Shown here in pieces: positions 1 through 7,495 of a stretch of DNA of 64,000 nt. Positions within the stretch are counted from its first letter, which is position 1. Every line of letters starts with the position of its first letter. The translations under genes and the position numbers were made by a program. The notes beneath the pieces were generated by a model. The model saw nothing but the letters and a program-made list of their open reading frames with translations. It had not been told where the DNA came from and did not search any database. This DNA is from CAMLOF01 sp041913045 (GTDB lineage Bacteria; Pseudomonadota; Gammaproteobacteria; Burkholderiales; Burkholderiaceae_C): positions 62,001 through 126,000 of the forward strand of contig JAYSGB010000007.1 in NCBI GenBank assembly GCA_041913045.1. The letters run 5' to 3'.

Positions 1-2
1 AT

Positions 3-830
3 GCGATAGCGGGCGTGGTGTCTCGGCCGCAGGATGTTCTCGGGCTGCACTTCTTCAGCCCGGCCAACGTCATGAAGCTGCTGGAGGTTGTGCAGGGGAG
101 ACACAGCGCTTCCGATGCGCTCGCCACCGCCATGGCGCTCGGCAAACATTTGAAAAAGATTCCCATCCTTTGTGGCAATGCCTTTGGTTTCATAGGCAAC
201 CGCATCTACAACGCGTACCGCAAGCAGTGCGAATTCATGCTGGAGGACGGGGCTTGGCCGGAGGAGGTTGACCGGGCGTTGACCGACTTTGGTTTTGCCA
301 TGGGCCCGTTTGCCGTGGCTGATATGTCGGGCCTGGACATTGCCTGGAGAATGCGGCAAGCCAATGCCGCCAGCCGAGACCCCAGGGAGCGTTATGTCGC
401 CGTCCTTGACCGTTTGTGTGAGATGGGCCGCATGGGCCGCAAAACCCAGGCTGGCTACTACACCTACGTTGATGGCAAACCCAGCCCCACCACCGACGAT
501 GTGGTGCGCGGCATCATCGAGCATGCCAGCGCCGAGCGTGGTGTCAAGAGATCGCCGCTGTCTGCTGATGAGATTCAGCGTCGCGCAATGCTGACGATGG
601 TGAATGAAGCTGCGCTGCTTTTCAGTGAAGGTGTGGCGCACCGGGCAGGTGATATAGACGTGGTCCTGGTAAATGGCTATGGTTTCCCCGCGTGGGTGGG
701 CGGCCCTGTGCATTGGGCTCGCTCTCAGCCTCGCTCTCGTCTGGAGTCGGAGTTGGATCACCTGACAGAGTCAAGTGGTTTTGGCGCAGTGCGCGCAACT
801 TCGGAAATGTTGTCCCGCCTGCTCGATTGA
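3..830 (+). CDS. 3-hydroxyacyl-CoA dehydrogenase, C-terminal part (5' end outside window)
   Basis: This is the C-terminal part of a FadB/FadJ-type 3-hydroxyacyl-CoA dehydrogenase. The reading frame is open from base 3, so the gene starts before the window; the GTG at 15 is only an internal codon. Visible family marks are the GLHFFSPANVMKLLEVV segment that closes the NAD-binding domain and GNAFGFIGNRI, which opens the first helical dehydrogenase domain. A second helical domain follows, including VNEAALLFSEGVAHRAGDID and NGYGFPAWVGGP. The two C-terminal domains are typical of the multifunctional enzyme, which may carry an enoyl-CoA hydratase domain upstream. It lies 51 bp before the 3-oxoadipyl-CoA thiolase gene, so its likely role is oxidation of 3-hydroxyadipyl-CoA in phenylacetate breakdown. 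That substrate is inferred from position, and a general fatty-acid role is possible. Confidence 0.88.
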   Translation, partial: AIAGVVSRPQDVLGLHFFSPANVMKLLEVVQGRHSASDALATAMALGKHLKKIPILCGNAFGFIGNRIYNAYRKQCEFMLEDGAWPEEVDRALTDFGFAMGPFAVADMSGLDIAWRMRQANAASRDPRERYVAVLDRLCEMGRMGRKTQAGYYTYVDGKPSPTTDDVVRGIIEHASAERGVKRSPLSADEIQRRAMLTMVNEAALLFSEGVAHRAGDIDVVLVNGYGFPAWVGGPVHWARSQPRSRLESELDHLTESSGFGAVRATSEMLSRLLD

Positions 831-881
831 TCACTCAGACCACTCACAGCCCCTTTGTCTCTTAATCCTCACATTTCAATC

Positions 882-2090
882 ATGACTTCATCCAACGCTT
901 TTATCTGTGACGCCATCCGCACCCCCTTCGGCCGCTACGGCGGTGCCTTGTCTTCGGTGCGGGCCGACGACCTTGGCGCCGTCCCGCTGCGGGCACTGAT
1001 GGCGCGCAACCCCAACGTCGACTGGGCTGCTGTGACCGATGTGATCTACGGCTGTGCCAACCAGGCGGGCGAAGACAACCGCAACGTTGCGCGCATGAGC
1101 AGCCTGCTCGCTGGCTTGCCGCTGGAGGTGCCAGGCGCTACCGTCAACCGCCTGTGCGGCTCGGGGCTGGACGCTATTGGCACTGCGGCGCGTGCCATCA
1201 AGGCCGGTGAGTCGGGCCTGATGATCGCAGGCGGTGTGGAGAGCATGAGCCGTGCGCCCTTCGTCATGCCCAAAGCCGAATCGGCCTTCAGCCGCGCGAA
1301 CGCGGTCTATGACACCACCATCGGCTGGCGCTTCATCAACAAGCTGATGAAAGACAAGTACGGCGTGGACTCCATGCCCGAGACTGCCGAGAACGTGGCG
1401 GTGGACTTCAACATCGAGCGTGAAGCGCAGGACCTGATGGCGCTCAACAGCCAGTTGCGTGCGGTGGCTGCCATCGAGGCAGGCCACCTGGCGCGCGAGA
1501 TCTGCGCCGTCACCATCCCGCAGAAGAAGGGCGACGCCATCGTGGTGGATACGGACGAGCACCCGCGCAAGACCAGCCTGGAAGCGCTGGCCAAGCTCAA
1601 GGGTGTGGTGCGCCCTGACGGCACGGTGACCGCCGGTAACGCCTCGGGCGTGAACGATGGCGCCTGTGCACTGATCCTGGCCGACGAAACCACTGCTGCC
1701 AGGAACGGCCTGATGCCGAAGGCCCGCGTTGTGGGTATGGCCACCGCAGGGGTGGCGCCGCGCATCATGGGCATTGGCCCGGCACCGGCCACGCAGAAGG
1801 TGCTGGCCCAGACAGGGTTGACGCTGGCACAGATGGACGTGATCGAGCTCAATGAAGCATTTGCTGCGCAGGGGCTGGCGGTGCTGCGCCTGCTGGGGTT
1901 GCAAGACGATGACCCGCGCGTCAATGCCTGGGGCGGCGCCATTGCACTGGGCCATCCGCTGGGGGCCTCGGGCGCGCGGCTGGCCACCACTGCTATCAAC
2001 CGGTTGCACACCACCGGTGGCCGCTACGCGCTGTGCACCATGTGCATTGGCGTGGGGCAGGGCATTGCATTGATTCTGGAAAAAGTCTGA
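882..2090 (+). CDS. paaJ: 3-oxoadipyl-CoA thiolase
   Basis: This thiolase cleaves 3-oxoadipyl-CoA (and probably 3-oxo-5,6-dehydrosuberyl-CoA) with CoA to succinyl-CoA and acetyl-CoA. It is the last step of the phenylacetate and beta-ketoadipate routes. The 402-residue protein closely follows the PaaJ/PcaF subfamily, for example CDAIRTPFGRYGGALSSVRA at the N-terminus. The nucleophile Cys92 sits in NRLCGSGLD, and the C-terminal GHPLGASGAR and CTMCIGVGQG motifs carry the catalytic His and second Cys. I chose the ATG at 882 because it begins directly before the conserved N-terminus; a TTG at 855 would add nine unconserved residues. It follows the dehydrogenase gene and converges on paaX with a 4-bp gap. 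Confidence 0.95.
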   Translation: MTSSNAFICDAIRTPFGRYGGALSSVRADDLGAVPLRALMARNPNVDWAAVTDVIYGCANQAGEDNRNVARMSSLLAGLPLEVPGATVNRLCGSGLDAIGTAARAIKAGESGLMIAGGVESMSRAPFVMPKAESAFSRANAVYDTTIGWRFINKLMKDKYGVDSMPETAENVAVDFNIEREAQDLMALNSQLRAVAAIEAGHLAREICAVTIPQKKGDAIVVDTDEHPRKTSLEALAKLKGVVRPDGTVTAGNASGVNDGACALILADETTAARNGLMPKARVVGMATAGVAPRIMGIGPAPATQKVLAQTGLTLAQMDVIELNEAFAAQGLAVLRLLGLQDDDPRVNAWGGAIALGHPLGASGARLATTAINRLHTTGGRYALCTMCIGVGQGIALILEKV

Positions 2091-2094
2091 TGTT

Positions 2095-3063
2095 TTAGGC
2101 CAGATCCGCGAGGGGGTCGGCGCTTCGAAAGCGTTGAGACACCATATTGGAGGCGGGTGGCACCTCACCACTCGCCAGCAATAAATGGCGGTTCAAATGT
2201 TTTTCAGAGGCCACGAGGAGGCGGCGGTAGATTTCCTTGCACAGCATCCGTGCCTCTTGCCCCGGCCAGCTGTTGGGTAGCAAGACGTCGGGCAGTTCGG
2301 GGTCGCGCAGCAGCAGTCGGCGGAAATCATGGATCAGCAGCGTGCGGATCAGAAAGGCCTTCTCCTCGTCAATGCTCTCGTGCGGGGCTTGCCGAAGGGC
2401 GTCCACAATGGGTTGATAGCGTGCCACGAACCTGGTGTAAGACTCGGCCATGTGCTCCAGATTCCAGGCGGATTTGACGATGTCCGCATCGCTGGCCGAC
2501 TGGCTCAACACTGGGTTGGCTGCCAACAGGGGCATCAGCGAGGGCAGCAGGTTGGTCATGCCATCGCTACGCAGGGCGTCGAACACCAAACCCAGATCTG
2601 CACCCGGATGGACGAAACAGGCTGGATTCAATTCGCCAAAGCCTTGCCAGTAAAAGGCACGGCGCAGGCGCTCGCGTTCCTGGGCCGCCAAATCGCCCAC
2701 CACCATCACCAGCCGCCAGCGCCGGTCCCAATTGGGGGCGTTCAGGGCGTAAATCTGGCTGGACGCTTCTTCAAAACGCTTTTGCCCTGAAGCGGTCAAC
2801 ATGTAATCGGTTCGGCGCCCCAGAGTTTGGGTTTGCAGCCATTCGTCCTTCACCAGACGGAACACCGTGGTGCGGATCAAGCGCTCGTTGACGTCCAGCG
2901 GACGCAGCAGGTTGATCAGTGACCCGAGCCAAATCTGGCCACCCCTGGGCAGGACCGCATCGCCAAATACCGAAACGATGAGCGACCCCGCCTTGACGCG
3001 ACTTTGCTGGCGAAAGTGGTTCAATCGCTCATCAAAGGTCTTCTCAACGGTGTTTTGTGTCAT
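2095..3063 (-). CDS. paaX: Phenylacetate degradation repressor PaaX
   Basis: This is a 322-residue PaaX-family repressor. Family members bind paa promoters and are released by phenylacetyl-CoA. The N-terminal winged-helix part reads SLIVSVFGDAVLPRGGQIWL, followed by ERLIRTTVFRLVKDEWLQ as the recognition region and RRTDYMLTASGQKRFEEAS. The PaaX central domain has NWDRRWRLVMVVGD, and the C-terminal domain includes LIHDFRRLLLRDPELPDVLLP. The ATG at 3063 is in the right place for the family N-terminus. The gene lies downstream of, and in the same direction as, the liv genes, separated by about 98 bp that contain a TATAAG-like stretch. It could therefore be transcribed with the transporter or from its own promoter. 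Regulation of this cluster by PaaX is inferred from family and location. Confidence 0.94.
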   Translation of the reverse strand: MTQNTVEKTFDERLNHFRQQSRVKAGSLIVSVFGDAVLPRGGQIWLGSLINLLRPLDVNERLIRTTVFRLVKDEWLQTQTLGRRTDYMLTASGQKRFEEASSQIYALNAPNWDRRWRLVMVVGDLAAQERERLRRAFYWQGFGELNPACFVHPGADLGLVFDALRSDGMTNLLPSLMPLLAANPVLSQSASDADIVKSAWNLEHMAESYTRFVARYQPIVDALRQAPHESIDEEKAFLIRTLLIHDFRRLLLRDPELPDVLLPNSWPGQEARMLCKEIYRRLLVASEKHLNRHLLLASGEVPPASNMVSQRFRSADPLADLA

Positions 3064-3161
3064 CGGGTCTGGCTGATAGCGTCCCAGCGGATTTCAGGGA
3101 AGGCAAATTATCCCCTCTTATAGCGCCGACTCACTTCAGCCAGCCCGGTGCCATGAACTAT

Positions 3162-4472
3162 TTACATACCCAAATACGCAGCGCGAATTTGCTCGTTGTT
3201 GATCAGCTCATGCCCAGTGCCGGTCAGGGTGATTTCACCTGTTTCCAGAACGTAACCACGGTCTGCAATCGCCAAGGCGGTGAAGGCGTTCTGTTCCACC
3301 AGCAAGATGGTCATTCCCTCACGCTTGAGTGCTTTGACCACGTTGAACACTTCCTCAACCAGCAAGGGGGCCAGGCCCATGGACGGCTCGTCCAGCAGCA
3401 GTAGCTTGGGGCGGCCCATCAAGGCGCGGCCGATGGCCAGCATCTGTTGCTGGCCACCCGACAAAGTGCCGGCCGGCAACTTGCGCTTTTCCTTCAGGAT
3501 GGGGAACATGGCATAGACCCGTTCCAGATCTTGCGGCACCTGATGTTTGGGTTGGGTGTAGGCGCCCAGGCGCAAATTGTCTTCAATCGACAAGGGCCCG
3601 AACACCTGGCGCCCTTCGGGGCTTTGGCAAATGCCACGGCGCATGCGTTGGTCGGCTCGAACCCGAGAGATGTCCTCGCCATCAAACCATATTGCGCCAC
3701 CGTTCATGGGTTGCACGCCCGACAGGGCGCGCAGGAATGTGGTTTTGCCTGCACCGTTCGCACCTACCAGAGCCACGGTTTCACCGCGCCGAACTTCCAG
3801 GTTCAGCCCTTTGAGTGCCTTGATGCGGCCATAACTGCTTTCCAGCTCGGTCACCTTGAGCAGCACGTCGCCAACTGGCGGAGTGGCTGAACGGTCCAGA
3901 ACGCCCCCGCTGTGGCCACCCAGCCCAACCGACTCTGGCGCCAGGCTCACCACACGGTGATAGAGCTCGCGGAACTCGGCCCGGGCTTGCGCACCAAACA
4001 CCGGGTCCTGGTTGTCCGAGAACTTGGCGTCGATTTCCGCCCAGTCTTCTGCGGTCAGAATCTTGCGGGCCAGCGGCATGGCCTCGGTTTCTTCGGTGGT
4101 GATGTGTTTTTTCAGGCGCGCGGTGTAGTCGCGCAGGGACGCCACCAGACCTGCCTGTTGCCCGGAACGTGCTTTGGCGAATTCCTTGCGCAATTCGATC
4201 AGGTGGGTGCTGGCAAGGCGGTGGTCCGCCTCCAGCACGTCGATCATGGGGCCCACGTCGGCGGACCGCAGGCGCATGAGGCGAAAGAGGTGGTCGTCTT
4301 CTTTCAGATGGTGCGCGCGGTCGGCAAACTGCTCGATGTAATCGAAGGCCGACTGGAAAAAAGCGGGGGCCACCGAAGCTCCGGCCTCGAGCTCGTTGGC
4401 CACCTGTTCCAGCGTCACAGCCATGCGCCAGAAGTTCTTGTGCTCGTCAGAAATGATGCGCAATGCTTCCAT
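3162..4472 (-). CDS. livF: Hemerythrin domain fused to LivF-type ABC transporter ATPase
   Basis: This 436-residue protein has two parts. Residues 1 to about 175 form a hemerythrin-like four-helix domain with His11, His54/His55, Glu58, His61, His84 and the His123-x3/4-Glu pair, the pattern expected for a non-heme diiron site. From about residue 203 follows a complete LivF ATPase with Walker A GANGAGKT (237-244), signature LSGGQQQM and Walker B LLLLDEP. The transporter half should energise uptake with LivG, LivH and LivM; the substrate is probably phenylacetate or a related acid. The hemerythrin half may sense oxygen or redox state, but this is inference. The ATG at 4472 is preceded by GAGGG, and an upstream ATG at 4511 would overlap livG. 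The gap to livG is 10 bp. Confidence 0.92.
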   Translation of the reverse strand: MEALRIISDEHKNFWRMAVTLEQVANELEAGASVAPAFFQSAFDYIEQFADRAHHLKEDDHLFRLMRLRSADVGPMIDVLEADHRLASTHLIELRKEFAKARSGQQAGLVASLRDYTARLKKHITTEETEAMPLARKILTAEDWAEIDAKFSDNQDPVFGAQARAEFRELYHRVVSLAPESVGLGGHSGGVLDRSATPPVGDVLLKVTELESSYGRIKALKGLNLEVRRGETVALVGANGAGKTTFLRALSGVQPMNGGAIWFDGEDISRVRADQRMRRGICQSPEGRQVFGPLSIEDNLRLGAYTQPKHQVPQDLERVYAMFPILKEKRKLPAGTLSGGQQQMLAIGRALMGRPKLLLLDEPSMGLAPLLVEEVFNVVKALKREGMTILLVEQNAFTALAIADRGYVLETGEITLTGTGHELINNEQIRAAYLGM

Positions 4473-4482
4473 GTCTCTACCC

Positions 4483-5250
4483 TCAGGCGTGTGTGCCCAA
4501 ATATGCTGCAATCACGTCGGGGTTCTTGCGGACCTCCGCGCCCGTGCCTTCGGTCAATTTCCGGCCGTAGTCCAGCACCAGAATGCGGTCTGACAGGTTC
4601 ATCACCATTTTCATGTCATGTTCCACCAGCACGACTGTGATGCCGGAATCGGCGATCTTGCGTATCAGGTGGTCCACCTCGATCGTCTCCTTCGGGTTCA
4701 GCCCGGCAGCGGGTTCGTCCAGGAAGATCATGCGGGGCTTCATGGCCAAGGCGCGTGCAATTTCCAACCGTTTGAGCACACCGTAAGACATCGCATCGGC
4801 GCGTGATTCGATGTGGTTTTCCAACCCGACAAAGCGCATCAGCTCGGCGGCTTCGGCGCGCAGTTCGCGGTCGCGGCTGCGCAGGCTGGGCCAGCGCAAG
4901 GCGGCTTTCAGAACGTTGCGGTCCAGGCGCAGGTGGGCACCCACCATCACGTTCTCGATGGCGCTCATGTTCATGCAGATCTGCAGGTTCTGGAACGTGC
5001 GCGCCATGCCGCGTTCTGCTAGCTCGTTGGGCGACTTGCCTTGGATGGCCTCGCCGTCCAGGCGAATCTCACCCGCGGTGGGTTTGTAAACGCCGGTGAT
5101 CAGGTTGAAGAGGGTGGTTTTACCGGCGCCGTTGGGCCCGATCACCGAATAGACGATGCCCGAGTCAATGCTGAATGACACGTTTTGAACCGCCTTGACA
5201 CCTCCGAAATGAATGGACAGGTCTTTGACTTCCAGCAATGCCATGCTCAT
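4483..5250 (-). CDS. livG: LivG-type ABC transporter ATPase
   Basis: This is a 255-residue cytoplasmic ATPase of the branched-chain amino acid (HAAT) transporter family. Walker A is GPNGAGKT (38-45), Walker B ends in MIFLDEPAAGLNP, and the switch His is in LVEHDM. The signature reads MSYGVLKRLEIARAL where LSYGQQRRLEIARAL is usual, a mild variation. The long ERGMARTFQNLQ segment is typical of LivG. The ATG at 5250 overlaps the livM stop as ATGA, but a second ATG at 5244 stands 7 bp from an AGGGGG run and could be the real start. It should pair with the LivF fusion protein beneath the LivH/LivM permease. The substrate is inferred from the paa neighbourhood. Confidence 0.93.
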   Translation of the reverse strand: MSMALLEVKDLSIHFGGVKAVQNVSFSIDSGIVYSVIGPNGAGKTTLFNLITGVYKPTAGEIRLDGEAIQGKSPNELAERGMARTFQNLQICMNMSAIENVMVGAHLRLDRNVLKAALRWPSLRSRDRELRAEAAELMRFVGLENHIESRADAMSYGVLKRLEIARALAMKPRMIFLDEPAAGLNPKETIEVDHLIRKIADSGITVVLVEHDMKMVMNLSDRILVLDYGRKLTEGTGAEVRKNPDVIAAYLGTHA

Positions 5251-6188
5251 TCCCCCTTACCAAACTTGGCTGCCAGCGTGGGGACCAGGCCCTTGGGCAG
5301 AAAGATCATGCACAGCATCAAGACCGCGCCAAACACCACGGTTTCCCAGCCTTCGAAGGTGGCCAGGGCTTGTGGCAACGCCGTCAGCAGCACCGCGCCG
5401 ACGATGGAACCAAACACCGACGCCATGCCACCCACCACCACCATGGTCACCAGTTCAATGGAGTGGAAGAAGTCGGCGAAATTGGGTGTGACGAAGCCCA
5501 CGTAATGTGCCGTCACGCTGCCCATGATGCTGGCGAACACCGCCGACAGCACGAAGATCGCGACCTTGTAACGGACGATGTTCACCCCCACCACTTGTGA
5601 CGCCACTTCCGACCCGTGCAAGGCGCGCAGCGCCCGGCCGAAAGGGGAGTCGATCATGTTGAGCGAAGCCCAGACACTGAAGGTGAGCAACAGCGCGACC
5701 ACCCAGTACCAATGTTTGTCGCTGCTCAGTTCGAAGCCCAGGAGGCCCAGCGTCGGCACGGGCATGCCATCGGGGCCACCGGTCCATTGCGCTTCGTTGC
5801 GCAGCGCGATGTTGATGATGATGCCCAGACCCAAGGTGGCCATGGCCAGATAGTTGCCCTTGAGTTTGAAAATTGGCTTGGCCACCACGCCCGCGATGAC
5901 TGCCGTGGCCACTGCGCCTCCCGCCATGGCCAGCAAGGGGTGCCAGCCGTAGTGCGTGGGAAGGACGGCCGATGCGTAAGCGCCCAGGCCGAGGAAGCCG
6001 GCATGCCCCAGGCTGATCTGACCGGCAAAACCGATCAGCAGGTTCAACCCAATCACGATGATTGCGTTGATCGCCATGCGGATTGCCAGGTCCATGTAGT
6101 AGCTGTTGGGCAACACGAAAGGCAATGCAAGCAGTACGGCCACCACCAAGCCCAGGCCTATATATGTGTTTTTTTGCATGATGGTCAC
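5247..6188 (-). CDS. livM: LivM-type ABC transporter permease
   Basis: This is a 313-residue integral membrane permease with a run of hydrophobic helices. The conserved LivM stretch IGLNLLIGFAGQISLGHAGF lies near residues 44-63, and the EAA-like cytoplasmic loop reads FGRALRALHGSEVASQVVGV. It would form the transmembrane channel with LivH. The reading frame can begin at the GTG at 6188, which overlaps the livH stop as GTGA, or at the ATG at 6179. Both are compatible with coupling to livH, and I cannot decide between them. Stops and starts of livH, livM and livG overlap, so the three genes are almost certainly one transcript. Confidence 0.92.
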   Translation of the reverse strand: MTIMQKNTYIGLGLVVAVLLALPFVLPNSYYMDLAIRMAINAIIVIGLNLLIGFAGQISLGHAGFLGLGAYASAVLPTHYGWHPLLAMAGGAVATAVIAGVVAKPIFKLKGNYLAMATLGLGIIINIALRNEAQWTGGPDGMPVPTLGLLGFELSSDKHWYWVVALLLTFSVWASLNMIDSPFGRALRALHGSEVASQVVGVNIVRYKVAIFVLSAVFASIMGSVTAHYVGFVTPNFADFFHSIELVTMVVVGGMASVFGSIVGAVLLTALPQALATFEGWETVVFGAVLMLCMIFLPKGLVPTLAAKFGKGE

Positions 6189-7060
6189 ACCCGATCGGTC
6201 GATTTGCCACCGAACAGACCGCGCGGCATGAAAAACAGAATGAAGAGAATCAGCACAAACGGCACGGCGTCTTTGTAGGCCGACGAGATGTAGCCAGCGC
6301 CCATGGCTTCGAGTACGCCCACGAGCAAGCCACCGAGCACCGCCCCCAGGCCGTTGCCCAAGCCGCCCACCACCGCGGCCACAAAGCCCTTGAGACCGAG
6401 CATGATGCCGACGTCGTAGGACGTCATGGTGATGGGGGTGAGCAGAATGCCGCCCAGCGCGCCCAGACCTGCCGACATGGCAAAGCTCATGAACAACACC
6501 CAGTTGGTGTTGATTCCCACCAGCTCAGCCGCGGTGCGGTTGAACGATGTAGCCAGCATGGCTTTGCCGGTGAGTGTGCGGCCGAAGAAGTACCACAGGG
6601 CCACCACAACCAGAGCGGTCACACCCAGAATCCACAAGCTTTGCGTCATGAGGGTGGCGCCAAGGATTTGAATCGGAACGTCACCCGAGAAGGCCGGGAG
6701 GCTGTGCGTGCCTTTGCCCAGCCAGACCTGGATCAAACCGCGGATCACCAGCGATGCGCCAATGGTGATGATGATGAGCGACACGGTTTCTGCGCCCTTG
6801 ACGGGTTCGATGGCCACTTTTTCCATCACCACCCCAACGATGGCTGGAATGGCCACGGCCAGCAGAACCACCAATGGCAGCGGCAGACCCATCTGGGCGA
6901 AGAGCACCGCCAGCATGCCGCCCAGCATGATGAATTCGCCTTGCGCGAAGTTGATCACGTTGCTGGCGTTGTAGATCAGCGTGAACCCCAGCGCTGCTAG
7001 CGCGTAGGTGGCGCCCACGGTCACACCTGAGAACAGGAACTGCAGGAACTGGGCCAGCAT
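6185..7060 (-). CDS. livH: LivH-type ABC transporter permease
   Basis: This is a 291-residue permease, first gene of the liv-type operon. The N-terminus QFLFSGVTVGATYALAALGF and the segment NASNVINFAQGEFIMLGGM are diagnostic of LivH. A later stretch around GLKGFVAAVVGGLGNGLGAV is the conserved cytoplasmic loop. I chose the ATG at 7060, preceded 8 bp upstream by TGGGGGA. The open frame extends to 7285, but that extra 75-residue stretch is proline/threonine-rich with no family resemblance. With LivM it forms the membrane channel. The divergent position opposite paaN suggests co-regulation with phenylacetate catabolism. Confidence 0.93.
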   Translation of the reverse strand: MLAQFLQFLFSGVTVGATYALAALGFTLIYNASNVINFAQGEFIMLGGMLAVLFAQMGLPLPLVVLLAVAIPAIVGVVMEKVAIEPVKGAETVSLIIITIGASLVIRGLIQVWLGKGTHSLPAFSGDVPIQILGATLMTQSLWILGVTALVVVALWYFFGRTLTGKAMLATSFNRTAAELVGINTNWVLFMSFAMSAGLGALGGILLTPITMTSYDVGIMLGLKGFVAAVVGGLGNGLGAVLGGLLVGVLEAMGAGYISSAYKDAVPFVLILFILFFMPRGLFGGKSTDRV

Positions 7061-7495
7061 CAACGTATCCCCCAGGCGAGGTTGTGGACGGCAAGCTTGC
7101 CGTGAGGCTGTATGGGCATTTGGCGTTTCCGTGACGGTTGAAGTTGCAAAGTGAGGTAGCGCAGGCGGTGTCCTCGCGCTCGTCAGGGGAGGCGTGTGGC
7201 GCTGAACTGCACTTCCTATGTAATACTTATTATGTTCAAAAAACAAAAATAAAGTATCTAATTTTGTGCCTGAACACAAAAACATAGGGTAAGTACTGAT
7301 TTTTTGCTATGGTGTTTTCGGGCGAATGAGGCCATTTGTGGCGGACTATTGAGCGCAAATAGGGGAAAACCCGAGGATTTCTCGTAGTTTGTTTGCGATA
7401 CATTATTTTCGGTTGAGCGATGAAAATATGTAATACGTCTATCTGGCTCATCGGCTGTGCCAAACCCTCACCAACTGTTTCTCTGGAGCTTCTGA
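7061..7495. promoter_or_regulatory. Divergent livH/paaN control region with repeated 10-mer
   Basis: This 435-bp gap separates livH (leftward) from paaN (rightward), and its right two thirds are far more AT-rich than the surrounding genes. The same 10-mer TATGTAATAC occurs at 7217-7226 and 7427-7436, close to the respective ends facing the two start codons. The second copy is part of an imperfect inverted repeat, ACATTATTTTC (7401-7411) against GAAAATATGT (7422-7431). These are candidate operators for PaaX or another regulator; I cannot match them to a known consensus by eye. paaN has a GGAG ribosome-binding site eight bases before its ATG. Confidence 0.5.

Noticed and set aside
7061..7285. 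Longer LivH starting at 7285
   Set aside because: The added 75 residues show no resemblance to permeases, and a good ribosome-binding site precedes the ATG at 7060.
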